Below, piece after piece: positions 8,778-15,952 of a stretch of DNA of 63,981 bases. This DNA is from Mucilaginibacter xinganensis. GTDB lineage: Bacteria; Bacteroidota; Bacteroidia; Sphingobacteriales; Sphingobacteriaceae. A model generated the notes under the pieces. It ran no database searches. It had not been told where the DNA came from and was given only the letters and a program-made list of their open reading frames with translations. The translations under genes and the position numbers were made by a program. The stretch covers positions 1 through 63,981 of the forward strand of contig JAMFSA010000118.1 in assembly GCA_026225055.1 (NCBI GenBank), read 5' to 3'. Numbering within the stretch: position 1 is the first letter of the stretch; each line of letters opens with the position of its first letter.

Positions 8778-9101
8778 TTAAATCTTTGACAATTCTTCAA
8801 CAAATAAATTGCTGAATAAGGGACTTGACCGGTTAATAAACTTGATCGTTATGGCGGAACTACTGCTGATGGACAGGATCAGAATAGGTTCAGCAATCGT
8901 TAAAGCCGGAATAGCTTCGTAAAACCTATAAAATAGTTCTTCTTTATCGGCTATTATCCTGGCTTTATTCCCGGAAGCTTTTACGAAGTCTTCCGCGATT
9001 CCGTTAAGTAACTCTATATTATGGTTGTTTCTCTTATTGACAGCGGCAAAATCAAAACCAGCCTGTTCTAAATCGTAACCCATATGAAATGTATCTTTCA
9101 T
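8778..9101 (-). CDS. Hypothetical protein, distantly like the product at 27129-27422
   Basis: 107-aa protein, probably cytoplasmic. Its centre (ELFYRFYEAIPALTIAEPILILSIS) loosely resembles HVYDVINVLFPEVIEGIALTITVT in the small protein encoded at 27129-27422, and both end in charged tails; this is an eye alignment and weak. It is the first gene of a two-gene minus-strand unit with the tandem-box promoter directly upstream, so it is predicted to be a member of the FNR-type regulon. No enzymatic motif is seen. The start is ATG at 9101. Confidence 0.6.
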   Translation of the reverse strand: MKDTFHMGYDLEQAGFDFAAVNKRNNHNIELLNGIAEDFVKASGNKARIIADKEELFYRFYEAIPALTIAEPILILSISSSSAITIKFINRSSPLFSNLFVEELSKI

Positions 9102-9182
9102 ACTATTTATTAATTTTCCGCTTTTGATTTGGAGCGGATATGGTGTATCTATTACTGCGTCTTGAAACGCATTTCTTTAAAA

Positions 9183-9247
9183 CAAAAGTAAGGGTAACAT
9201 GATCCGGACAGGCTGTAAAACATCAGCCGGAATACTGATTTATATCA
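9183..9247 (-). promoter_or_regulatory. Tandem FNR-type boxes upstream of the 9101 gene (possibly bidirectional)
   Basis: Distal box TGATTTATATCA (9236-9247), proximal degenerate box TGTAAAACATCA (9214-9225), and minus-strand -7 element TACTTTTG (9183-9190). Centres are 22 and 33 bp apart as at the other sites. The proximal box is identical to that of the fabF promoter. In the other direction a -7 element TAATTTTG (9282-9289) precedes the small membrane protein gene at distances of 44 and 66 bp, one helical turn more, so the same boxes may serve both genes. Confidence 0.7.
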
Positions 9248-9293
9248 TAGGGATGTTTGACCTTTAAAGCACATAATCACTTAATTTTGTAGT

Positions 9294-9431
9294 ATGTCAA
9301 AATCCAAAACAGATTATTCTTTCTGGACGAAATACAAAAAATTCGCGGTTAATGAGATCATGCTTTATGTTGTCATGGTGGTCGGGATCATTTTGAGCAT
9401 CGTTATCATCAGTTATTTTCGCGGCAGATAG
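9294..9431 (+). CDS. Small single-pass membrane protein (45 aa)
   Basis: A 45-codon gene. The product begins with a polar, aromatic-rich head (MSKSKTDYSFWTKYKKF), then one hydrophobic helix (residues about 22-41, IMLYVVMVVGIILSIVIISY) and ends FRGR, so a type with the tail in the cytoplasm is likely. A -7 element TAATTTTG at 9282-9289 sits four bases before the ATG, giving a near-leaderless transcript. The tandem boxes at 9214-9247 lie upstream. The gene occupies the gap between divergent and convergent neighbours without overlap, which supports it. Function unknown; it could be a small stress-membrane protein. Confidence 0.6.
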   Translation: MSKSKTDYSFWTKYKKFAVNEIMLYVVMVVGIILSIVIISYFRGR

Positions 9432-9446
9432 CTGCTGGCATTATCG

Positions 9447-10697
9447 TTATAAAGCTTTGAACACCAGCGTCGCATTATGACCGCCAAAGCCAAACGTATT
9501 GCTAAGGACCATAACCACTTTTGCCTGCACGGCATCCTTTAGTAAAATCCGCATATCCGAAGGGATATCCGGATCAATCTGAACTGTGTTAATGGTTGGC
9601 GGTATGATCTGGTCACGGATTGCCAATAAACAAATCACCGCCTCTATGGCACCGGCGGCACCTAACAGGTGCCCGGTCATCGACTTTGTTGAACTGATGA
9701 GCATTTTTAGTTTGGCTGAACCCGCTAAGGCCTTTATCGCCTTCGTTTCCGAAAGGTCGCCCACCGGGGTTGATGTCCCGTGGGCATTGATATAATCCAC
9801 GTCACTTATGTTTGCTTCGGCCTCCTTTAAGGCTATTTTCATGGCCTTGGCCGCACCAATTCCTTCGGGATGTGTATAGGTGATGTGGTAAGCATCTGCG
9901 GTCATGGCGGCCCCTTTGAGTTCTCCATAAATGGTCGCGCCCCTCGCTTTGGCATGTTCATAATCTTCCAGCACCAATGCCCCGGCACCTTCACCCATTA
10001 CAAAACCATCCCTGCCTATATCAAAGGGTTTAGAAGCCTGTTCAGGGCTATCATTTTGTGTTGACATGGCCTTCATGGCACAAAAACCGCCAACGGAGGC
10101 CTCTGTGATGGGCGCTTCCGAACCACCCGAGATGATTATTTTGGCCTTGCCCAGCCTGATGTAGTTAAAAGCATCCATGATGGCGGTGTTGGCGGTAGCG
10201 CAGGCGGATACGGTCGTATAATTAATTCCCATAAATCCATGCCTGATCGAGATCATGGCAGATGACATATTGGCAATCAGCTTCGGTACAAAGAAGGGGC
10301 TGTGCCTTGGTATGTTTCCGCCCTCCACATAGGTGGTCACCTGCTGCTCAAATACCCCCATTCCGCCTTGCCCTGAACCCCATATCACGCCGACATCAAA
10401 GGGCGATAGTTTATCCATATCAAAACCGGAATCTTTGATAGCCTGGTCAGCGGCTACCAGGGCATATTGCGTAAACAGGTCGGAACGCTTCAGGTCATGC
10501 TGGTTTAAGAAATCAGCCGCATTAAAACCCTGAAGCTGGCAGGCAAATTTCGTGCGGAACAAATCCGGGTCGAACCTTTCAATCCGCGATGCGGTAGGCT
10601 TGCCATTGATAATATTTTTCCAGAAGGATTCGATCTCATTACCTGATGGGGCCAGTACACCCAGCCCGGTTACCACTACACGATGAAGTTGGTTCAT
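9447..10697 (-). CDS. fabF: 3-oxoacyl-ACP synthase II (KAS II)
   Basis: 416-aa condensing enzyme extending acyl-ACP with malonyl-ACP. The active-site cysteine is Cys166 in TTVSACATANTAI; the two histidines are in NAHGTSTPVGD and SMTGHLLGAAGA, with the conserved lysine just before (STKSMTGH). The start is set at the ATG of MNQLHRVVVTGLG (10697), which matches the family N-terminus; a longer frame back to 10775 adds 26 residues without homology and starts downstream of the -7 element, so it cannot be excluded by transcription. The tandem-box promoter is at 10801-10865. Together with fabH it forms an orphan fatty-acid elongation pair without ACP, reductases or dehydratase. Confidence 0.9.
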   Translation of the reverse strand: MNQLHRVVVTGLGVLAPSGNEIESFWKNIINGKPTASRIERFDPDLFRTKFACQLQGFNAADFLNQHDLKRSDLFTQYALVAADQAIKDSGFDMDKLSPFDVGVIWGSGQGGMGVFEQQVTTYVEGGNIPRHSPFFVPKLIANMSSAMISIRHGFMGINYTTVSACATANTAIMDAFNYIRLGKAKIIISGGSEAPITEASVGGFCAMKAMSTQNDSPEQASKPFDIGRDGFVMGEGAGALVLEDYEHAKARGATIYGELKGAAMTADAYHITYTHPEGIGAAKAMKIALKEAEANISDVDYINAHGTSTPVGDLSETKAIKALAGSAKLKMLISSTKSMTGHLLGAAGAIEAVICLLAIRDQIIPPTINTVQIDPDIPSDMRILLKDAVQAKVVMVLSNTFGFGGHNATLVFKAL

Positions 10698-10800
10698 TAT
10701 ATTTTCCTTGTATTTAGATATAAGTATGGGTGATTGAAGCCTTGCTCTATTGAACGATGCAGCCCGGGGCCACATTTAAATACTGCTGTTTAATGTGTGG

Positions 10801-10865
10801 CTAAACTAGCCAGAGCAATCCATGAAAAGATTGTAAAACATCACCCGGGTAACTGATATATATCA
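10801..10865 (-). promoter_or_regulatory. Tandem FNR-type boxes and -7 element of fabF
   Basis: Distal box TGATATATATCA (10854-10865, inside the palindrome CTGATATATATCAG), proximal box TGTAAAACATCA (10832-10843), and minus-strand -7 element TAGTTTAG (10801-10808). Spacing is 22 and 33 bp. The whole 35-bp operator closely resembles that of the 9101 gene, including the CCGG between the boxes. Confidence 0.7.
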
Positions 10866-10952
10866 GGAATATTATGGAGGGCCCTACCCTATTGGTTCGT
10901 CAATTGGGGTAAACAACTGGAAAATCGTGGTGTTTTGAGCAGGATTTATCCG

Positions 10953-11513
10953 TTACGGATTGACAAGGCCTAACTGCCGGTTTTCTTTGGATTTTTTAAA
11001 GTAAGACGGTGTTAGCCCCGTAATTTTTTTGAATTGATTGGAAAGGTGAGCTACGCTGCTATAGTGCAGTTTATAGGATATTTCTGTCAGCGAAAGCTCG
11101 TCATAAACCAACAACTCTTTCACCCTTTCAATTTTATGCATAATGATATAATGTTCAATATTAATGCCCACCACCTCGGAAAATAAATTGGCCAGGTACG
11201 TATAATCATGGTTTAACTTCTCGCTCAGGTAATCGGAAAAATTAACTTTTGAAGGTTCGTCGGCGTAATGGATCAATTCAACGATCACTTTTTTTATGCG
11301 TTCGATCAGGATGCTCTTTTTATCATCCAGCAGCTCTAATCCGTATTTCAATAAGGAGACTTTAAACTCCGCCAATTGGGCAGGTGAAATATTTTCCATG
11401 ATGTCAACTTCACCTAATTCAACCACGATATAATGCAGTGATAACTTTTTTAGTTGTTCTTTCACGACCATCTTGCATCGGATACATACCATGTTCTTAA
11501 TGTAAAGTTTCAT
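10953..11513 (-). CDS. HMA-like domain fused to AraC-type regulator
   Basis: 186-aa protein. Residues 1-75 resemble a ferredoxin-like heavy-metal-associated fold with a CxxC pair (KNMVCIRCKMVVKEQLKKL); residues about 90-180 form the two helix-turn-helix units of an AraC domain, ending SSVAHLSNQFKKITGLTPSYFKK. The start is placed at ATG 11513 because the close paralogue at 14909-15448 begins at the same residue; the frame continues upstream to 11684 without homology. No effector domain of the arabinose type is present. The CxxC suggests metal or redox sensing (inference). It ends 255 bp before fabF; I see no tandem boxes in front of it. Confidence 0.8.
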   Translation of the reverse strand: MKLYIKNMVCIRCKMVVKEQLKKLSLHYIVVELGEVDIMENISPAQLAEFKVSLLKYGLELLDDKKSILIERIKKVIVELIHYADEPSKVNFSDYLSEKLNHDYTYLANLFSEVVGINIEHYIIMHKIERVKELLVYDELSLTEISYKLHYSSVAHLSNQFKKITGLTPSYFKKSKENRQLGLVNP

Positions 11514-12068
11514 ATTATTGAATGGGATCGAAATATAAAATGAAGGGGGTAAGTAGCTGGTTCTAATAACAGCGAACCCGTTATTAGCACTATTTGTTGT
11601 TTTGGAAACATCCTCTTTTGAGCATCCGGCGGATTTATCGCCTTTCCTACCGTTATCAGGCAATGTTTCTGCTATTACAAGCAATAGAATAGCTTATAGT
11701 TTTGACTATTATGTTAAATAAGGCTTTAATGAACTAAATGTCAGCAGGATGACAGAGCTGCAAGGCAAATACAGATTGAATTGAACCGGCTACCCACATA
11801 CGAGATTTTATTAATTTATTCCCTTTCTTAAAATCAGCTTCCCGATGTTGCTGGTGTGAAAGAACAGCGACTCCTTGCATAAGCAAGATGTGTGAAAGAT
11901 GTAACTTATTTAGAAAGTTATGTAATGATTACGCTAAAACAAACCACATCTTTATACCAATGACTTGAGTGCTCAAAAGCGCTGATGAATCCCGCTAAAA
12001 TGGTAGTGAGCATTCAATAACTCCATTTGAGTTTAAGCAAAGATAAACCGTCCTCAAAATATCAGCTC
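11514..12068. other. Intergenic region between divergent AraC and cupin genes
   Basis: About 555 bp with no convincing gene. It holds the 38-bp motif at 11890-11927 and some low-complexity AT sequence. The in-frame upstream extension of the AraC gene (11514-11684) lacks homology. No terminators or RNA genes are apparent. Confidence 0.4.
11890..11927 (+). promoter_or_regulatory. 38-bp conserved promoter motif, copy before cupin gene
   Basis: Begins GTGTGAAAGATGTAACTTAT and ends AAGTTATGTAATG. It matches the motif found before nuoA, slipin and the SHOCT-BON pair, with the same 38-bp length and same orientation relative to the downstream gene. It is 141 bp before the cupin start. This is the most divergent of the four copies. 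Confidence 0.55.
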
Positions 12069-12422
12069 ATGGATAACAACAAACCGGACAATACCGAACT
12101 TGAAAAAGGAAAAGCACACATCATCGTGGAAATTATTGAATATGTACCGAACGCGGTGGTCATTAAAACCATTATCAAAAAATCAACAGGGAATATCAGT
12201 ATCATGTCTTTTGACAGTGGTGAAGGATTAACGGAAAAGACCAGCCCCTTTGACACCTTCGCACAAATCATAGAAGGAAACGCGGAGATCGTGATTGACA
12301 ACGTTTCCAACCACCTTGAATCAGGAATGGGCATTATTTTACCTGCACATTTGCCCAATTTTATAAAGCCAAATGGCCGGTTTAAGATGATTCAAACCGT
12401 CATCAAAAGCGGCTACGAGTAA
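12069..12422 (+). CDS. Cupin-domain protein
   Basis: 117-aa single-domain cupin. The beta-barrel strands are visible: ISIMSFDSGEGLTEKTSPFDTFAQIIEGNAEIVID, followed by LESGMGIILPAHLPNFIKPNGRFKMIQTVI. The usual metal-binding histidines of motif 1 are replaced (GEGLTEKTSPFDTF), so classic metal chemistry is doubtful and ligand binding or a structural role is more likely. The start is the ATG at 12069; an in-frame TTG at 12027 lies upstream. The 38-bp motif lies 141 bp upstream. The gene is convergent with the PRC-barrel gene and appears to be a single-gene unit. Confidence 0.8.
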   Translation: MDNNKPDNTELEKGKAHIIVEIIEYVPNAVVIKTIIKKSTGNISIMSFDSGEGLTEKTSPFDTFAQIIEGNAEIVIDNVSNHLESGMGIILPAHLPNFIKPNGRFKMIQTVIKSGYE

Positions 12423-12557
12423 ATCATGCAAGCGATCAAGGCATTGCGTTAAATGCTGCCAAATACCCTTGTTCCGGAGAGGAATTATTTATTGGCGACG
12501 CGCATAAGGAGGCGACAAAAGCCCGAATTAAACCGATGCTTTGCCGCCTGTATCTGT

Positions 12558-13323
12558 TTAGTGAATTTCAATCCTGGGTTCCGGTAAAGTAACCTTAATC
12601 TCGTTTTCTGCTTTCCTTGGATTAAAAATAGTTTCTTCAAACACCTCGCTTTTTTTAACAGCAGCCATCGTGAGATCTACATAAATTTTGGAATTATCCC
12701 ATTCCACCTTCTGAATATGACCTACTGGTATCAAAACCTTTTTACCGCCAAACCAATTGTGCGTATCAACAACAAAGTAAAGTAGCTGCCAGGTATGATC
12801 GTCGATAATAAAATCCACGATATGCCCAATTTCTCCATCTTTTGCGAGCGCATGATAACCCCTCACTTTTTCCGTGCTGCGCAAATGCAAGTCGACATCG
12901 GGCGTTTTGTTGTCGTTTTCTGTCGCGGTTAAGCTTTCACCCACTGTCGTCGGGAAAGGAATGCTCATACCCAAATACCCGCCAGGATAAAGTCCGCTAA
13001 GCCAATACCCCTCCCACGCATAATGCTCATATAAGTCGATTTCCTGCTGCCGGTAAACAGGTTTGTCTGTATCAATATCCGGGCTGTCGCTTATTTGTTT
13101 CTTCGTAAGACTAACACTAAATAGCCTGTCCAGCCAATCGACATTTATAATAGCGCGCGGCAATAAGCAGCACCTCACGGCCAGACAGCCAGCTCCCGGT
13201 TTTCACAATCAGGTATCTTATTGTCCAGCTTTCATCGTCGAAGTAAAATTCCTTTACTTCTCCAATTTCACCGTTGGTCGCTTTCAAACTGTAGCCAGTC
13301 AGGCTGTTTATATTCCGTTTCAT
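12558..13323 (-). pseudogene. PRC-barrel domain protein interrupted by a frameshift
   Basis: One gene split over two frames. The first part (from ATG 13323) reads MKRNINSLTGYSLKATNGEI and continues as a PRC-barrel up to GSWLSGREVLLI; then the frame runs into a stop at 13117. The continuation, in another frame, reads PRAIINVDWLDRLFSVSLTK and a second PRC-barrel (TEKVRGYHALAKDGEIGHIV, then VDTHNWFGGKKVLIPVGHIQ), ending at 12558. A single missing base in the GC-rich stretch near 13155-13175 restores the fusion REVLLIAPRAIINVDW. Either a real mutation or a sequencing error. The protein would be about 255 aa. Located directly downstream of slipin (10 bp gap), probably the same transcript. Confidence 0.82.
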
Positions 13324-13332
13324 ATTAAATTC

Positions 13333-14256
13333 TTATGATTCTTTATTTTTAGCTTCCGTATTATCCTTCTTTGCGTTTTCCTGACCGATGCCCATGGTCA
13401 GCGCGGTTAATCCGGCCATGCTGCCCAGACCCATTGTTTCAACCGCAGAACTCGGTACGATGACAATCGTTGAGTTTTGCTTCAAACCTTCATAAAGCAT
13501 ATTCATCGCCCGTAAATGCAAAGCCACCGGGTTATTGGCATAGGTTTTTGCCGCTTCACCAAACTTTTCCGCTACCTGTCTTTCAGAATCCCCCAGAATT
13601 ACACGCGCCTGGCGTTCCCGCTCTGCCTGCGCCTGCATGGACATGGCATTTTCCAAAGAGGCAGGGATCAACACGTCTTTAACCTCAACAGAATTGACAT
13701 TAATACCCCATGGTTCGGTACGTTCATCAATGATTTTTTGCAACGTACTGCTGATCTTATCCCTTCCTTCCAGCATATCGGATAACATGGTTTTTCCAAT
13801 GACATCCCGCAACGCGGTTTGAGAGGCCCAGCTGATGGCGCTCATATAATCAGCTACTTCCAATGCCGCCTTCTGCGGGTCCAGCACCCTCCAGAACAGT
13901 ACGGCATCCACATCTACCGGCACGGTATCTTTAGTTAGTGTTTTTTCGGCTTTAAAGGAAGTAGTAATCACGCGGGTATCGATCCAGTAGGGTATCGTAT
14001 CCAGGACAGGGATAATAAAAAACAGGCCGGGTCCCCGGAGTGCCTGGAATTTACCAAGGCGCAATACAACGGCCTTGTCCCAGGGATTGGCAATATTAAT
14101 TGAGGACGACACAATTACAGCCAGGATAAAGGCACCTGCCGATATGATGATGCTGCCTGCGGATGTAGCAACACCATGCATGGCGTAAGCGATTGCTAAA
14201 CCGGCGCCAAAAATGATCACAAATATGACGGCTGATAAAAAACTTTTATTTTGCAT
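13333..14256 (-). CDS. Slipin/SPFH (band 7) family membrane protein
   Basis: 307-aa protein with two N-terminal hydrophobic segments (SFLSAVIFVIIFGAGLAIAY and SAGAFILAVIVSS), then an SPFH domain (NPWDKAVVLRLGKFQALRGPGLFFIIP, YWIDTRVITTSF, DAVLFWRVLDPQKA), a coiled segment rich in A/E/R (MQAQAERERQARVILGDSERQVA) and a C-terminal tail. Slipins organise membrane microdomains and often pair with NfeD proteases; no NfeD gene is seen here. The ATG at 14256 is preferred to upstream ATGs because an unusually good Shine-Dalgarno (AGGAGGT, 14261-14267) sits four bases before it. The 38-bp motif lies 73 bp upstream of the start. Confidence 0.88.
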   Translation of the reverse strand: MQNKSFLSAVIFVIIFGAGLAIAYAMHGVATSAGSIIISAGAFILAVIVSSSINIANPWDKAVVLRLGKFQALRGPGLFFIIPVLDTIPYWIDTRVITTSFKAEKTLTKDTVPVDVDAVLFWRVLDPQKAALEVADYMSAISWASQTALRDVIGKTMLSDMLEGRDKISSTLQKIIDERTEPWGINVNSVEVKDVLIPASLENAMSMQAQAERERQARVILGDSERQVAEKFGEAAKTYANNPVALHLRAMNMLYEGLKQNSTIVIVPSSAVETMGLGSMAGLTALTMGIGQENAKKDNTEAKNKES

Positions 14257-14328
14257 AAGCACCTCCTGGTGGTTAATGGTAATTGGTGTAACAGGAGTAA
14301 CGAAGTTAGCTGGCGTATCCACCTGAAT

Positions 14329-14366
14329 TGTTATACAACTTTGAGTATTAGTTGTATGATTCACAC
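14329..14366 (-). promoter_or_regulatory. 38-bp conserved promoter motif, copy before slipin
   Basis: On the minus strand it begins GTGTGAATCATACAACTAAT and ends AGTTGTATAACA. Contains an inverted repeat ATACAAC-N11-GTTGTAT. Same length and orientation as the copies before nuoA, SHOCT and cupin. Confidence 0.6.
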
Positions 14367-14405
14367 ATTTCAGCTGCATATTTTGGCTCCTTTAACAAGT
14401 TAGCA

Positions 14406-14457
14406 TTCGATAACTAAGCCCGGTCCGCGTTGAAATACGGGGACATTAGTTATCGAA
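14406..14457. repeat. 12-bp perfect inverted repeat with 28-bp loop
   Basis: TTCGATAACTAA (14406-14417) and TTAGTTATCGAA (14446-14457) are perfect complements. The loop contains a further CCCG...CGGG pairing, so the RNA could form a long stem. There is no T tract on either strand. It lies between the stop of the 14487 gene and the slipin promoter and may be a terminator or mRNA-stability hairpin, or a dyad binding site. Confidence 0.6.
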
Positions 14458-14486
14458 CACCTAAATTGAGCAATTGATACGCTCAC

Positions 14487-14882
14487 TTAAATTAAAGACA
14501 ATCGTTTTGAAAAATACTCTTTAACAAAAGCATGTTGCTGGTTCTCTGTCATTTTATCCGCTTGTTTAATTTCAATGACGATATCGGCGAAACGATGATC
14601 TTTTCTTAAAACATTGAACAGTTCCACTTTTGCATCGGTAGGCCCAAAAAGAAGTACATCATTATAATTCCTGATGACCTCCCCCAGTTCTTTATAATAA
14701 TTAGCTTCCTCGTGCTGTTCTTTATTGTGCATTAAATTTTCACTTCTGCCGAGTGTTTGCTCTTTTTCCTGATGCGTGAATTTTGATTCAATTGTTTTTG
14801 TTTCAATAGGATCGGTTGTAAACTCCATCATGTGGGCATTTTGATGATCCATCCAAATGCCTAAACTGTTTTCTATTTTCAT
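14487..14882 (-). CDS. Small protein resembling bacterial eRF1-like (baeRF) C-terminal domain
   Basis: 131 aa. The N-terminus (GIWMDHQNAHMMEF) and the C-terminal part (YYKELGEVIRNYNDVLLFGPTDAKVELFNVL) are reminiscent of the eRF1-domain-3-like fold of bacterial release-factor-like proteins; the family call is by pattern and not certain. No catalytic GGQ is present. It is the last gene of the likely operon 15712-14487 (gap of 26 bp after the AraC gene), under the tandem-box promoter at 15753-15817. A ribosome-associated stress role is inference. Confidence 0.6.
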   Translation of the reverse strand: MKIENSLGIWMDHQNAHMMEFTTDPIETKTIESKFTHQEKEQTLGRSENLMHNKEQHEEANYYKELGEVIRNYNDVLLFGPTDAKVELFNVLRKDHRFADIVIEIKQADKMTENQQHAFVKEYFSKRLSLI

Positions 14883-14908
14883 GGTATATTAATTATAAAC
14901 GCAAGTGA

Positions 14909-15448
14909 TTAATTGACATCCTTTGACTTTCGGAAATGGGAAGGTGTTAACCCGGTAATCTTTTTAAATTGATTACATAAGTGGGCGACGCTGCTATAAT
15001 TTAGTTTATAAGAGATTGCTGTGAGCGAAAGTTTATCGTAAATCAGTAATTCTTTGACCCTTTCAATTTTATGCGTGATCAGGTAATGTTCAACATTTAT
15101 TCCTTCTATTTCAGAAAACAGGTTTGCCATATAGGTGTACTCATGGTTTAGTGTTTTACTCAAATAATCCGAAAAGTTTGTTGTTAAAGGCTCTTCGTTA
15201 TAATGAATTAATTCAATGATCACCTTTTTTATTTTATCTATCAATACGCTTTTCTTATCATCCAATACCGCCAGGCCAAACTTCAATAAACCAACTTTAA
15301 ACTGCTCCAGCTGGTCACTGGTTATTGTCTCCATAATTTCTACTTCGCCTAATTTCACCACCGAATTTTGCACGGATATCTTTTTTAGTTGCTCCTGTAC
15401 GACCATTTTGCAGCGGATGCACACCATATTTTTAATATAAATCGTCAT
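14909..15448 (-). CDS. HMA-like domain fused to AraC-type regulator (paralogue of 10953-11513)
   Basis: 179-aa regulator with the same layout as the product of 10953-11513: N-terminal MTIYIKNMVCIRCKMVVQEQ with CxxC, a linker, and an AraC double helix-turn-helix (ELLIYDKLSLTAISYKLNYS, then LCNQFKKITGLTPSHFRKS). Most residues are identical between the two. Here it sits inside a three-gene unit with a small beta protein upstream (21-bp gap) and an eRF1-like protein downstream, under a tandem-box promoter, so it would be a secondary regulator of the island. Target sites unknown. Confidence 0.82.
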   Translation of the reverse strand: MTIYIKNMVCIRCKMVVQEQLKKISVQNSVVKLGEVEIMETITSDQLEQFKVGLLKFGLAVLDDKKSVLIDKIKKVIIELIHYNEEPLTTNFSDYLSKTLNHEYTYMANLFSEIEGINVEHYLITHKIERVKELLIYDKLSLTAISYKLNYSSVAHLCNQFKKITGLTPSHFRKSKDVN

Positions 15449-15469
15449 TATCAGCTTTAGCTTAAGAAT

Positions 15470-15712
15470 TTAATTAAAAAGTTGATTTTTGATTTCAAAT
15501 TCCCGCTGATGAACAAAAGGCGGGTTCCCATGCTCCCAATCGGGCACAATTTTATAGACACCATCTTGAAAACCAATTAAGGGTATTTCAATGAGATGAC
15601 TTCCTTTACTAACTAATAAAAACCAGTTACCCGGTGAGTTTAATTTGCCCGGCATGTTTATCGTGGCATTACGTTTAAAAGGATGAGAAAAATTAAATTT
15701 TAACGTTTTCAT
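15470..15712 (-). CDS. Small beta-rich hypothetical protein (paralogue of 25774-26022)
   Basis: 80-aa protein, no signal peptide. It aligns by eye with the 82-aa product of 25774-26022: KFNFSHPFKRNATI versus RFNFNHPIKGKASL, LIEIPLIGFQDGVYKIVPDWEH versus LVEIPIHTCHTGKWRVILDWDH, and FVHQREFEI versus FTHQEDFEV. The regular pattern of strands and the ending HQ(R/E)(E/D)FE suggest a single compact beta domain. Family unknown. It is first in its operon, and both paralogues have a tandem-box promoter with a G at the first -7 base. Confidence 0.7.
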   Translation of the reverse strand: MKTLKFNFSHPFKRNATINMPGKLNSPGNWFLLVSKGSHLIEIPLIGFQDGVYKIVPDWEHGNPPFVHQREFEIKNQLFN

Positions 15713-15752
15713 AGATAATGTTATCGAAAATTGACGTAAACAGCGGTTACAT

Positions 15753-15817
15753 CAAAACTCCACATTATTACCTCTTTTTTAAATGACGGCGATCACTAAT
15801 CCAGATGTTCTTAAACA
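15753..15817 (-). promoter_or_regulatory. Tandem FNR-type boxes of the 15712-14487 operon
   Basis: Distal degenerate box TGTTCTTAAACA (15806-15817), proximal box TGACGGCGATCA (15784-15795), and minus-strand -7 element GAGTTTTG (15753-15760). Spacing is exactly 22 and 33 bp. The boxes are weaker matches than most, so the fixed spacing carries the call. Confidence 0.55.
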
Positions 15818-15952
15818 CATTTAGTGGCTGTTAAGAAAACCATATGTATGAGTAGTGGGAATAGAAAGGCAACGTGTTGCTGCCATAGGGAATAATGCCG
15901 ATCAAAGGGACAAGTAAATTGCTTAGGTAAGCTTTATACTATGGACCGGATA

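Noticed and set aside
10698..10775. N-terminal extension of FabF from the ATG at 10775
   Set aside because: Adds 26 residues with no similarity to KAS II; the family start is at MNQLHRVVVTGLG.
11514..11684. N-terminal extension of the AraC regulator
   Set aside because: Its paralogue starts at the equivalent of 11513 and the extension has no homology.
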